64,000 nucleotides of DNA from Symbiodinium natans (taxonomy: Eukaryota > Sar > Dinophyceae > Suessiales > Symbiodiniaceae): NCBI GenBank assembly GCA_905221605.1, contig CAJNDS010002139.1:186001-250000 (forward strand), read 5' to 3'. The translations under genes and the position numbers were made by a program. The notes beneath the pieces are model-generated. The model worked only from the letters and a program-made list of their open reading frames with translations, was not told the DNA's origin and made no database searches. Shown here in pieces: positions 25,440-37,800 of this stretch; position 1 is the first letter of the stretch, and each line of letters starts with the position of its first letter.

Positions 25440-28400
25440 GGAGGTTCAGGCAAGCTGCCACTCTGGAGACGAACTGCTCCGGGATGGGCATCTCGATGAT
25501 GTCGCCATCCTCAAGGGAAGAGGTCTTCTCGGAGCACCGTGGGCAGTGCCTGTGTTACAAAAAAGACAGGCGCAAATCCTGAACTCCTAAATCCTTCGCC
25601 CCAAAACTTGGCTCTGACGTTTTAGATACGACTGTCCTCCTTATTGGGTCTAAGAGGCTCACATACTGGAACATTCTTGAAGAAGCTGTGATCTTGAAGG
25701 GTCTAAAACTCCTAAGCAGGCGATGTCCTCTCCATCAGGGTCAGGAATGGTGACCTTGTGGCGGGGGCCAGCTGAGGGCATTGCTTTGGTCAAGGAGTTC
25801 CAGCTGCATCTAGAACCCCTGCCGATGGCCGAGGATGTCAAGCAATGTACAAAACTTGCTGGCAAGAGCGTGGGCCAGTTGGAAGAGGGCCTGTTTGAAG
25901 AAGTCTTTATCACAGTCGAGATTGTGGACCATCGGGCCTCTGTTAACGGCCCGCAACACACAACGGACCGTCTTTTTGCAGCCGCGACATAGGCGTGCAT
26001 TCGGTCGTCCAGCTTTAGAGTACACAAGAGGTCGTGCTTCGGCACGTTCCGATTTCTCAAAAACAAGGAGATGACTGAAACACGCCCTTCGAATGGCAAG
26101 CCTCGCACACGCAGGACACGCAGCCTGGACGACTTTCTTCCAAGCCTGGCAAGCCTCGCCTGAGGGCCATATGTTCAGTTCCGATGAGTCCTGTGGTTCG
26201 CAATGAAAACTGCTGACGAAATTGGTGGTCCATATTCGTGTGAGATGATGCCGGAACAAAATAACAAACTGGCCTGGAAAAATGCAAAAAACAAACAGAA
26301 CAAGATCTGAAACTTAAAGCCTCCATCCTTCAGGGCTGCAGCCCAAAGCTCTGCAAGCTTAAAACCTTAAAGCTTTCAGAGTTGACGCCTTCAAGACTAC
26401 AGCCCCAAGATCTGAAACCTAAAGCCTCCCGCCTTCAAGGCTGCCGCCCAAATTTCGAAACCTTGAAAGCCATACAAAACTGCCTGGCGATCAAGTTTTC
26501 AAGCGGGTAGTCCACGACAGCCCGGAAATGCAAATAGTAACGTTGAAACGTGGATTCGTAACTTTTTCGTATTCGTGTAAAGCCCCGCCCAACATCGACG
26601 CCTAAAGCCTTCAGCCTTCAAGGCTGCAGCCCAAAGCTCTGAAACTTCAAAGCTTTACGAACTGAAGTCATGAAGGCCCAGCCTTCAAGGGCTGCAGCCT
26701 AAGGCTCTGAACCTACCTTGAAGCTTCAAGAAACGAAGTCTTGAAGGCTTTACTTACATGAATGGGGCACAGAAGAAGGCCCGAAGAGTTCGCAGATGTC
26801 GTTCCGCCGCCAACAACCTTGAACCCCCGTTTCTCCCAAACTTGATTCAAAGAGGCAAAACCGCGAGTCTACTATTTCCTTTTGCTCATCCAGAACTGAA
26901 CATTAAGGATCTTAGACCATGCTGTCGCCCTGCTCCCGCTTTTTGCAGGGCATCGTGAGCTTGTAAACCTGGTCCACGTCGAAGCTGCGCGACAACTCCT
27001 GCCCCGCAGTCTGTGCCTCCCACCATTCGTCCAAGCCCGCATTGCCGGGACGAGAAATGGTCATCACGGGCGCGGAGGAAGGCTTCCCCAACCAAATCAA
27101 GCCATCAGATCCCACTCGATGCTTCGTAGTCTCACCCCCCACCTTCAGCTCCACCTCATGGTTGAATGCCACCTCTTTCAAGCCCTCACGTGTGAAAGGC
27201 TTCATGAGGTAGGTCAAGGGACTCAAATCAAGTTTGGTGTTCATGGCATTCACGAGGCGGTCTGCAGTTTCCGAAGGGGACACCTTCTCTTGGATCAAGG
27301 TGGGCGAAGTCTGCAAGAGCTTCTGGCACATCTTCACTGCACCTGCGTTTCCAGTGTGCAAGATGACAACCTGAACGTTCTGCTCCTGCAGCTTCAACAA
27401 AGGCACTTCTGGCTTCCCTGTGCACGTAAGGCCCGTCTCCTTGTCGCAGAAAGGGTCATGGCTGTCGTTGCTGTAGGCCTTGCCGTGGCATGGAGCGTCA
27501 GTAATCACTACTGCCAAGCGCTCCTTGGCACTCCACGGAAGGTGGCTGGCAGCAATCAAGGCGCCTGTCAACTCTTCAGGAATGGAGCCACCACTTCCCA
27601 GCGGTTGCTTAATCCACTTCATGATGTCATCGGTGTCCTTCGTGTGAGTCTATGAACTGGGCCGTGTACCCCCTTAATAATAGTACGAACGAAGGTAATA
27701 AAAGCACGCTTCGTTCGTAATATTATTATAGGGGCGTAAAGGACGTACACTATAAGCCCCAATATAATAATACGGGCCTTACGTTCACTTCATGCATTCT
27801 TTATAAGTGAACTGGCCCGTAGTATTATAATTGTAGGGGCTTTTAATGAGTCCTTTAATGCGGTTATAAGTGAAGTGAATGCAATGGTAAGGAGTGCGTT
27901 CACGGCCCTGTCCTTCGTGAACTTGCCACCGAGGTTAAACTCATCCAGACCAATGTTGGGGTCATGCCGTTTCTTAATCTCATTGCCACCATAGACAGAA
28001 ACGACAGGCCTCCCCAAGCTCGCAGTCTTGTCATCCCAGTCGTTGTAGCCGACTGCCGCCATCTCCAAGTCGACGGACGCCTCGGGCATGTGGCTGAACT
28101 TCATGGCCTTCACGGCCTCCACGATGCTTCGGCAACTTTTCTCAGCCTGATTGATCTGCTCTTTCATGCTTCCCGTATAATCCAGAATGAAGCACAGCTG
28201 AGCTGTGATTACACTGGAGCCTCTCTGGACAACAGGGATTTTGAATGTCTCAGGTTGCTTTTGCAAGCTGTAGACGCAAGGAATCTTGTCGGGGTCGACA
28301 TTCACTTCCAAGGCCAGCTCTAAGGCACCTGCATAGCGGGGTGCATTCTTGGCATCGAAAGCTGCCTGGAGCTCTGAGACGGCAAACTCCTTGGGGTCTT

Positions 28401-31400
28401 GACCCGCTGGAACGACTGGCTTTCCATATTGCGTGCCCTGATTGCGAAGGAGGTGCCAAAGGCATGCCACGAGAAGGATAATGTTCACGAGCACAGCCAT
28501 CGAGATGCCGAAGGCCAGCTCATCAAAGCCGTCCTCCCCAAGGGCTTGGACCAAAGCAAGCATTGAGATGCAAAGCCAGGCCTTGAGAGACATGGCGAAA
28601 TCGACTCCGCGTGGCCACAATCCCTCTCAACAGACTGATGCTTGAGCTGCTCCAGACCAGGGCGGGTGACACACCATCTGAATTCCATGCCAACTAGTTC
28701 GTTGCAATTTCTGGTTAGAAAACTTCCGACACAAGGAGCACGACAACAATGACCCTCCTGGTACTGCGTGACTGCATCAGATGCCCCTCAGAAGCTCCGA
28801 ATCTCAAGAGGTTTAAGACGAAGCGAGGACCCTGCATTCATCTCCGATGACTTCGAGGCCGTGATCTCGGCTTGCACAGACTCCTCCGAATTTCCGGGAG
28901 ATTCTGCAAAGATGCACAAGCGGGGCCTGTTAAACTCCGTGATTTTCAGGTATCCAGATACCCAAATGCAGCAAGGCAATCGTCGCATGAAACGACCCGT
29001 GCCTAGCACGCAAACACTTCAGGAGCCGAGATGAGTTCTTTCGAGTACCATGTCCCATTCCCCGATGCGTTAAACTGACCTGGCTGAGAACCCATGACAG
29101 GCCTTGGAGAGGAAGACGTTGACACCGTCGCACTTGTCAATGGCAATCGCGACGACCTCCGGAGAGACATGTCATGAAAAGCTTGGGGCGCCGACAAAGC
29201 TCTCAGCGACACGGGGAGCCGCCAAGGGCTGGGCTCGACTCATGCCGAGTTTTTCAAATTGGCACGGAGAGCTCTGACGTCTCCAACTCAAGTGACTGGA
29301 AACAAAGGAGTCTCTGGATTCTCGCTTTCTACACGTGTCAAAAAAAGTAGAAATAACGCCATTCACCTCACGGAGCCGCCCTTGGTTCCCCTCTACTTGG
29401 GTCGGAGGCCTTGCCCAGCGCCTGCATCTGACACCGGTCGCTGTTCACCAGCTCCACGGCCTCAGCGTCTGAGAGGCTGAGCTGAGCTCAGAAGAAAAGT
29501 GTCACGTGAGGGATCTCTTGGGGGTCTCTACAAAGGTCTCTTTCTGGTTTTCCAAATCGAGAGAAGAAAAGAAGAAAAAAGAGAGCTGGAGCCAGACATG
29601 CAACAGGAGAAACTTCCACGCTGCATCTATGGACGATTTGGTAGAAATGAGTCGGCAACGGCGAACGATGAACAACCTGTGTTGTGGGCGAGGCTTTCGC
29701 TTAGATGCAAGTTGCGATAACAGTACTGTTTTAAACAGTCGAGAAAGAAAAGGAGAGACAGCCCTTGCACTTTAGCCCTTTCAACCGGCGCCAAAGTGCT
29801 CACGCTCTAAGTGCAGGGGGCACTGACACGTGGGATGTCTCCGTGCTGGTGTAGTACACATGTTTCAGTGTGCTCCGGACAAGCGTTTCCTCTCATTGGG
29901 CCGTTTTGGGTTCAGAGGTTCAGGGTTTCTTCAGGGCTGTTTTAAAGGCAGCCTTCAGACCGTGAAGTGCGATGGTCCCTATGTCTCAGTTTCGAGCAGA
30001 GATCACGTCCTGGCAGATGACGTTGACTTTCTCGCAGCCATCAATGCAAATGGACTTGACCTGCACAGCTGGACCCCATTGAATCCTAAATCCCACGAAA
30101 GGAAGCCCTGAGCCCTAGATTAACATAAAACGAAAAACAAAATAGTCTTCATCTAGAATGAAACCCTACACCCTACTGCACGTCCAAATGGTCATCGACC
30201 GGCAAACATATCGAATGCGCTTCTTAGCTTTGAAACCAGACATCATGTCTTTGCCTGAACACACAACGTCTACAAGTAGGGGCAGGAGGGTGGCTTTGAA
30301 GCAAGAGGCTGTGATGTTGCACGGGCCAGTGCAGCTCTTGTGCCGGAGCATGCTGCAACAAGCTGTGCATTTCGGGGGTTTTCAATCCTGATGCCCATCA
30401 CACCATGCATCTCCAAAAACAGGAGCCTACAACGCCGGCTGCGCAAAATGACAACAATAACGAAGGCCTCGCTCCTGAGACAGCTCGGGTGCCTTGTTCT
30501 TGATGTGAACGGTGGTGTTCCGACAGTTGATGATGCACACCAGCTGCTGCATGCTGACCTCCGACAATCTGAGATACGCGCTCGAGCAGCAAAGACTACG
30601 GCCACTTCAGGTAAATCTAAAGTGTAAAGGAAGACGGAAGACTACAAATTCATGCTGATGCACAGTGCCGAACTTCAATACTGAGGCGTGTGGCAGATCA
30701 CAGAGCGGCTCATATCGCGCATCCCCTGATTTTCACCCCATTTGCACTCTCCAGCTTAAACCCTGAAAGCCCCAGACCGAGGCCCGGACATCATCCATGA
30801 CCTGTGGAGCACAGGTGGAGGCGCGGGGACAATTTTTGGACGAATGACTCTTGCCACTTCGAGGGCCCGTGTTCTCGAGTTGAACTGAAATCCCCGTTCA
30901 CAAACTTCTTCAGTCCAAGCTTTGGCGCCTGAGCCACGGTACTTAAGAGGGAAGAACTTGGGAAAGAGCCACTCAAAAAGCGAGCTCTGGTTGGAACCTA
31001 ACTCTTTCACACCACAGCTACAATTGCACGCTTTTCCAGAGGCATCAAAAAGACAAAGCCTCCTGATGTACTGCACCCTTGAGGGCACGGGTGCTGCTTA
31101 AAACCCCCTCCTGGAGTCTGAATCCCGACGCCGGCTCCGGCCCTCGAGAGCTTCGCGACTCGCGAGCGCTTCTCTTTCAAAGCCAGCCCTTCCTTGAATG
31201 CCCTCCTCACTTCAAAACAGCCCCTCTGCTCCCCCAAAGCCTCTGGAAACCAGTACATCCCCTTTCAAACTTCAGCCAGGGGGGATGGCTTTGATGGCTT
31301 TGAATATCTTGCAAGTAAGGCTCCTCCCTCAACATCCCCACAGGGGCGCGGCAAGGTTGCGTTCACCATCGTAATTCTCCACCATCCAGTTCACGTCCTT

Positions 31401-31680
31401 CTGAAGCTCCTGAAGTAGCAAGGTGGTTCCTGAACAGCCGAAGCCCTGAAATCACAGAAACCTTGAAGCAAACAATCTAAAGCCTTCCAAGCACCCAGAA
31501 GGCTTCTTTGTGCATCGTTTCTCATCGTTCTTCCTCTTGTTGATTTATGTGTTTGGACAGGTGAGAGAATTTTACAGATCTAAACCCCATTGCTCGACCC
31601 TCCACAGGTCCCACAGCCTTCGAAGGGGGCCCGCGCGGCCCGCGGCGGTTGAAGCCCTTTCCCGGCGCCGCAGGGGCAGC
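25440..31680 (-). CDS. CAP: Adenylyl cyclase-associated protein (CAP), C-CAP domain, multi-exon
   Basis: CAP binds and recycles monomeric actin through its C-terminal beta-helix. Exons read: 31680-31606 (Ala/Pro/Gly/Arg-rich linker), 31409-31348 (NWMVENYDGERNL, the family's W-x-VEN start of C-CAP), 30568-30493 (INCRNTTVHIKNK), 30060-29998 (VKSICIDGCEKVNVI), 29460-29410 (AVELVNSDRCQMQALGK), 29156-29103 (VVAIAIDKCDGVNVFLSK), 28883-28836 (EITASKSSEMN), 25754-25722 (VTIPDPDGEDI), 25491 to about 25440 (MPIPEQFVSR). They follow animal and apicomplexan C-CAP residue by residue from start to the PEQF tail. Seven of eight visible donors are GC. The junction between the exons at 31.4 and 30.6 kb could add one residue, and the last coding end after PEQFVSR is unresolved. 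The intron from 28835 to 25755 contains the vWA gene. The N-terminal part is only tentatively located (see 34117-34172). Confidence 0.85.
26310..26760. repeat. Degenerate tandem repeat in a CAP intron
   Basis: Units of roughly 50-70 bp built on GAAACCTAAAGCCTCC and CTTCAAGGCTGCAGCCCAAA recur at about 26310-26455 and 26600-26755. A non-repetitive insert of about 150 bp separates them. They lie between the vWA stop and the penultimate CAP exon. Confidence 0.7.
26912..28593 (-). CDS. vWA-domain membrane protein (VwkA-like vWA, no kinase), two exons
   Basis: Exon 1 is 28593-27913 (227 codons), exon 2 is 27637-26912 (241 codons plus stop), giving 468 residues. The chosen ATG starts MSLKAWLCISMLALVQALG, a signal-peptide-like stretch, followed by a membrane helix (ISMAVLVNIILLVACLW, about residues 34-50). 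The vWA domain begins at LCFILDYTGSM, so the MIDAS is D-x-T-G-S rather than D-x-S-x-S. It continues through AAVGYNDWDD to VVITDAPCHG, the distal MIDAS aspartate with the APCHG signature of the vWA domains that precede alpha-kinases in VwkA-like proteins. No alpha-kinase domain follows. Joining at AAG|GAC restores GGKFTKDTDDIMKWI, the expected run into GSGGSIPEE. The gene lies wholly inside a CAP intron, same strand. Function is not known; a membrane-tethered, metal-dependent binding domain is inferred. Confidence 0.85.
27638..27912 (-). mobile_element. Introner-like inserted intron of the vWA gene (GA-AG, 11-bp target duplication)
   Basis: The 11-mer CACGAAGGACA (minus strand) occurs at 27919-27909 and again at 27644-27634, exactly 275 bp apart. 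Removing one copy plus the 264 bp between them restores an uninterrupted vWA domain. Within the repeat, the only cut giving an AG acceptor is AAG|GA...AAG|GA, so the intron runs 27912-27638 with a GA donor and AG acceptor in phase 0. The insert is much more AT-rich than its surroundings. It is packed with inverted repeats: CGAACGAAG with CTTCGTTCG around a 13-base loop, a second around TACGGGCC, and near-terminal inverted copies of a 14-mer with core GGGCCGTG. This is the structure of a non-autonomous DNA-transposon-type introner. Confidence 0.8.
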
Positions 31681-34116
31681 CTGTCGACAAGCGGTACCGA
31701 AGATTCGCAGAAGATCGTCACTTTTTGAAGAGACCCGAGGGGTAAAAAGGCGCCTTTGGTGCGGCAGAGACAACTTGTGGCCCATCCTGCCGAGGTACGC
31801 ACGAAGCGTTTTAGTCTTGAGATGCACTCCTGCAGTCCACATAGAGATGACACATAGCATGCTGCATATAGGCGGCGAGACATCCCATTCAATGTTGCCT
31901 GCCTTCTTCAGATCCAGGACCACAGAGCTAGTACTCTCTAAGACATGCGAACAGACCTTTTGATGACGCTAGAATACGCCAGATATGCACAAGCAAGGCT
32001 GCCTCAGAACCCGACCTAGAACCCTAAAGTTTCACACCCTGGACTCGAAAAGCCTAAACCGAAGATTCCCTGAAGCCTAGACTGAATGAAGGCCTCGAAC
32101 GGAAACCCTAGAACCTAGAACCCATGGAACCATAAACACCCAAATGCCGAAAACCAGTTTCACTGACCGGTCTTTTGGCTGGTTCTTTGTCTTCATATCC
32201 GCAGTGACCTGTCCAGGCTGCCAGGGCTTGGGAAAAAAAAAAACGCTACACCTACCTTTCCACAGCCCTAAGCCTCAGACCCAAAGCACTCAAGGATCTA
32301 AGACTTTGGAGTTTTGACATTCCAGCCGGGAGAAGCTCTCTCCATCCCCCACAGCAACATAAAACTTTAAACCAACCTCTGTAAGCACGTACGCGTGAAG
32401 AACACTGAAGGACCAGGATCAGGGAGGGGATTGCGTCCAACAGGGCAGTGCAAGCATTTTCTGTCGAAAGGCCTAGACTGGCCTAGACGACGATTGCCAA
32501 GCCTTCTGTCCAAGCACCAACATTAGTTCTGCTTTTGTTCCCGTACGCATTGAGCTCTTCAGGCAGCACGTTTGTGCTGCGGATACAAAGTGTGTGCCAC
32601 CGGACACCGTTAGGGGTCGAAAGGATCCAGCGAAGGGTCCCCGATGGCATCGCACGCTTACATTCGTGGCCGCTGCGCCCCCTCCTCTCAGGTTCTGTAG
32701 TCCTTGCACGTATAGAAGTCAAAGTCAACAGTCGAGAGTTCGAGATTCTCTACTTCACTAGTGCCTTTAACATCGAAGATTCCGGGAAGAGTGGCAACTC
32801 GTCATGAGCAGATTGGGGCGCATGATGTTGCAAATAAAGTGACCACAGCAGCCCCTTGATGCAAGGAAGCCCTCTGCTTTCGAGCTTCATGCCATGGGGT
32901 GGCCTTTGCACGCCATCTCTGGAAGCTTGTTGTACCGGCAAGTTAGGGCTTTCTTGCGAATCGCAACATATTCCCAGTGGACCGCACCCTTACGCCCGGA
33001 ACTTGCAAACCAACCTGGCCTTGAGCATCAGGACTCTGGTCTCAAACACTCTCGTTGGATTTGATGCGACTCGCCAAGCGCCCAAAGCTCCGGAAAGCGC
33101 AACGCGCAGCTGATATTGAGGGCATCGGGAGGGCCCTCTGAATTTCACATCCACTCATCATTTCCTCTCAATGTCGGCTCCCAATTGCTCAAGAATCGTT
33201 CAAGACAATTCTGCTACACCGTTGCAAGCCCAGGGAGTTCCAAACCTCTGCACCTTGAGGTTGCGCCATTTGTTATGCAGGCTGCATGATGCACCCTTCT
33301 GGCACCCCTGAGACCCTTTCCCTGACCGCCTTGACCACCCAAGCTTTAAACTTGGCAACACACGAGCACGCACAGAACCCTGAAGGTTCTGCAAAGTCTG
33401 CTGACACGGCAAGCCTTAGCCAAATCAAGGCAAAGCAAAAGCTTCAAAGGCCCGCCAACAAGCGCATGCAGTGCAGACATGTGCAGACATGTGCAGACAC
33501 ATCTCCCCCAAGTTGTAGCGCTGCTTCTGGGTCCCCTGGGTCGGCTGCTCTCCGGCGTCTTCCAAAACTCCGAGGGAACCGCTGCAGATCAGCGCACCCA
33601 AGCTCCCAAAAACATCAGCAAAAACCTCACCTCTAGCCTTAAAACTTTACCCCCAAACCCTCAAGCCTATCATGGAAGGTCCTCCCTCTCACAAGATTGA
33701 AAACATTGGCGCCAGCAGCCCGATATGTGCCGTGTAGGCGCTTTAGGGGCTTCCTTCCTTCGCCCGGGGTTCGCGTTCACCGTTGGGGTTTACTGGCTTT
33801 GCTAGGCGAAGAGGGAGGGGCACGCCCCTTAGAGACAGGATCTCACCATGTTTGGTGCCCAGCTGGCCATCATTGGCCAACATAACATGGCCCGAGTCGG
33901 CGGCTGAGCTTCTTCGGGTTTAGGGGCTGCGGGATGTGGTCCTTTCCCCGTCCGACTGTATTTCTGCGAGCTTTCGCCGCGACTGGGATGTGAAACACAC
34001 AGCTGGTGATACTTGAAACTTGGTCCGCCGAACATGGCACGTGTGCCGCACTTTGTTTTTTACTTTTTAGCTTTAGCTTGGTGTGAAGGCTTAGCGCTGC
34101 CACTCTGCTCTCCTAC

Positions 34117-34172
34117 ATGGTTTCGGGTGGTTGCTCTGCGGCCACGTTCTGCGTCTTGTCCATCGCCATCAT
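34117..34172 (-). CDS. Candidate first exon, possibly of CAP
   Basis: An AAG acceptor at 34173-34175 is followed directly by ATG ATG GCG ATG and 18 open codons (MMAMDKTQNVAAEQPPET). The segment ends at a GTAGGA donor (phase 2). It sits 0.7 kb downstream of the CAX stop and upstream of the first CAP linker exon, on the same strand, so it could be the CAP start. The N-terminal sequence of CAP is not conserved enough to prove this. No exon linking it to 31680 was found. Confidence 0.35.
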
Positions 34173-34847
34173 CTTGAAAAGCGCCGCTGGCCGTGTAGCA
34201 GCCGCCCATCAAAGTACTGAAGTACTGTAGCCGAAGCCAGCCGTGAATTTCCTGTAACATTTTCTACGACCTGCAGGAACGGCTCTCGGGTGTTGTCCAA
34301 ACACAATCCTACAGCCTGCATCTGAACCCGACCCCTGTAGCCATATCGCTCCCCAAAGAGGCTGCAAATCCCGTACATGAATGTCCCAGATTCTACTCCA
34401 GGCGGTGCTACACGGTGTCAGGCATCGTCCAAAACCTGGCAGCTGGACAGCTTTCCCTTCGGGAGGGGAGTTTGGGTTTTCGATGGGTTGCCTGTCTTAA
34501 GATGGACCCCAAAGGCAGACATTTGCATACCTTGGTCAACCTGGGGGGACCTTCGGCTTGGGCGGCCCCTCAGGCCAATCGCATGCGATGGCACCGCGGT
34601 CTGCAGAAACGCAACCTTAAAAACGAACCTGAGCTCCCACAAGACAAACGCACGAACATAAAAAACTTCGAACCTTTGCTGAACCCAAGATATCGGTAAG
34701 TGCTTCAGGATTCTCCAAGGGATTTCTGGTGAGCACTCCACACTCTGCAGGATCTTTACGGGGCACTGCAGACCAACAGTGCACTGCAGCGTTTTCTGGG
34801 GAGAACAGGGAAAAAGCTGGTTCAAGCTGGTTCACCCCCCCCCCTTA

Positions 34848-37800
34848 TCACAGAAGAAGGTACAGTAACTCGAGACAGGAGAGCGTCAGGCCGACCATGA
34901 TGTAGGCGGCAATGAGCATGGCCCCCTCAAGCCAGTTGGACCTGAGAGCTTTCGGGTTTGCTCTCAGCTCAGCTCAGCGCGCTTCATGCGCTTAGGAACC
35001 TCAGAGCTCTCAGAGTTCTCAGAGTTTTAGGGATGGGTGCAGGGCAACTTCTCTGCTCACGTCGAGGTGGCTTGGGCATCTCTCAGTTTTGGGGAATCCA
35101 GCTTTGGAGATGTTGGCGTAATCCGAAAGTATCCGAGCACCAAAGGTTGATGAGGCAGCGGCCCTGCTGGGTTCAGAAATCCCCGCAAATCGCTTCACGG
35201 ACCCTGAACCCACACCGGGGAACCCTGCAACTGCGAATTCACTCCCCCCGTTTCTGGCAGTGACTCATGCATGTCTTAGCCTACTGTGGCAAAGAAACCA
35301 GTAGATTTGAAGGAGTGTTGCCCATCTAGGGCATGAGAAGACAAGACTGCCACCGCGAGCACTGCGAGCGGCGTGCGAGTCTTCGAGTCAGTCTGCAGGC
35401 TGAGTCAGCTGAAGCAACTGCTGTGACTCTGAGTTCTTCCGGGCAACCGACTCGCCGTCGCTGGTCACACTGCCAACCTTGTGGGAGCTGCACTAGAATG
35501 CGGCGCATGAGTTGGAGAGGAGAGTGGCAATAGTGCATCGGCACTTTCGAGGAACGCTGTACCCGCACCCGAGGCAACAGGAGTTCCCCCACCCCCGCTA
35601 AACCCCTAGAGGCGTCCCATCTTGACATCACGAACGTTCATCTCAGCCTGCACCTGCCTTCGGCATCGTTGCGTGAAATGCCGATGCTGAGTCACTAGTG
35701 CCTTTCCGAACGGTTTGGGGGCCGCACAATGAGCACAGTGACGAGGAGGATGCCCGTGCCAAGTGGGCGGAAATTCAAGTCCTTTGTTATCAGGTCACGC
35801 TCAAGTCAAACTCTGACGACTGCTTTCAAGGCGTCCTGGCGGCGTTGCCACCTATGCATGGCATCTGTAGGAACCTTTCTGCTTACAGACATGTATAGGA
35901 TACGCCCTCCTCACCAGCATAGGATTCGAATGTTGTACCATTCATTCCCAGCTCTTGTGTTCTAGAGTTGTGTTTTCGCCCCTGCTTTGCCCTTGCTGCA
36001 CAAATGATTGCTGCTCATGTTCTTCCAGTACATTGATGTCTGGACACGACCAGACCAAACCTGAGGACAACTGGGAGTCGACCACCGAAGCCTCAAAGGC
36101 AGCACCCGCGCCCCTTAACGTGGCCGCGAACCTCACATCCAACAAAACTCAACCAGCCTGGCCCGAAGCTGGAAACTAAACACTGGAAACAACGTCTCGC
36201 AGCTGAGCTCGCAGCCATGGGCACCCCTATGGCCCAGCCCGCACAGACCTTCCAAGAAGAGTTGGGTGTTCAGGGTGCAAAGGGCTCACGGAACAGTGCA
36301 TCAGGCTTGATTCAGGGGTTTAGGGATGAGGACTCTAAGGCCCCAACCTAAACCTTGTAAACCAAATACGCCTTAGCCTAGTCCTCTCTGAATCCTGGCA
36401 ACGCAGTGGGTGTTCAAAGCCTGTACCTGTTTAAAACGACTTGTCGGCCCTGCATTGGACATGCACGAGGTAGACGGGGCCCACACCGTGAAAGGAACGA
36501 CCAGCAAGGCAATCTGCGACGAAGAACCTGCAGAGGCTTCTGTTGGGAGGAAGCACCGGCTCAGGGTTTGACAGGCTGGCTAGGCTCTGTGCACTGGTTT
36601 GAGATAGTATTTGACATGGCACTGGAATTCCGATAAGATTTCTCACGATGCCGACTGACTTCCCCGAAGCCAGGCCCAAAGGATCCCGAGCATGACCGAA
36701 CAGAGCTGCAAGCTATTCCTCAACAACAAGCAGTACAGGCCAGCGCCGGCCCTATGCCCAACGGAAACCACAACTCCTACGGAACAACCTCTTGAAATAC
36801 TTGCTCCCAGGAACTTCACACAGCCACGAACCGAGGCCTAAGGCAACGCCCAAGGAGAGGTCCATCTTGTTCTTCATCGCCACATCTACCTGGCCGTAGG
36901 GCGCAGCTGTTAAAAAATCAAGTTCACCATCGAAACCTTCCGAAGCCCAGCGTAGCTCTGAGTCTCTGAGCCGGGCACCGCTGTCAGGTGCTCTGCTGCA
37001 TTCCCCACGATTGGCAGGAGAATCTCGCGAGTGCTTTGTGCTTTGCCCCGAGGCGGTTTCTTGGACGGAAGTCTCTAGAGAATGCGCGTCAAAAACACCT
37101 TGATCAGCTGCTTATATGACTTGTATGCTTGAAGTTTACAGCGTCCTATAGCTCGTGATGGTCGAGGCCTTCGGGATGGTTGGAAAGATTCCTTGTTCTC
37201 ACAGACCAGCGCTAGGGCGGCTAGGATGCAACCGAAGCATCCCACTCCGCATCCAGGTCTATTCACAAAGACTCCAACTCAAATCAGGCAAAGCCTGTGA
37301 GAGCCTCACCCTAAGACTCGAAGACTGTCAGACTCTAGCAACATCTAGGAACATCTAGGATCTCTCGCAAGGCTTGAACAGAACCGCCACCGCAACCGCC
37401 ACACCCCAACAACAACTGCGAAGTGTGAATAACCGGTCAACACCCCCCCCCCCCCCCCCCCCCACAACAAGGGGCCATAGCGCCGAGCCCCAGACGACAC
37501 CGATGAAATGCTCTGAGATGCCCATCTCCCGGGTAATGCCCTCGAGGCATTGGGACTTCGGCAGCTTTTTTGGGTTTGCCTTGTAGAGTGGCATTTGCAA
37601 TAGGGTTCCAGTCTTTCAAAAGGTTGTTGCGATTCAGCCAAGCTAGGGATCGGCAGGGCTTCGAAAAGAAAAGGAGAGGCCTAAACGGAACGATCCTCGG
37701 GGGACATGCCTCGACGCTATCGACGAGCCCCTCGGAGCATACCGCGACCAGGAGAGTCACCAGCAACAGCAGCCTGGCATTTTCGATGCTTGAGAGATTT

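Noticed and set aside
25810-26259. Two CxxC pairs (CPAC, CRGC) in a minus-strand frame, suggesting a zinc ribbon gene inside the CAP intron
   Set aside because: Spacing is long, all three minus frames and one plus frame are open here, and no splice-bounded exon stands out.
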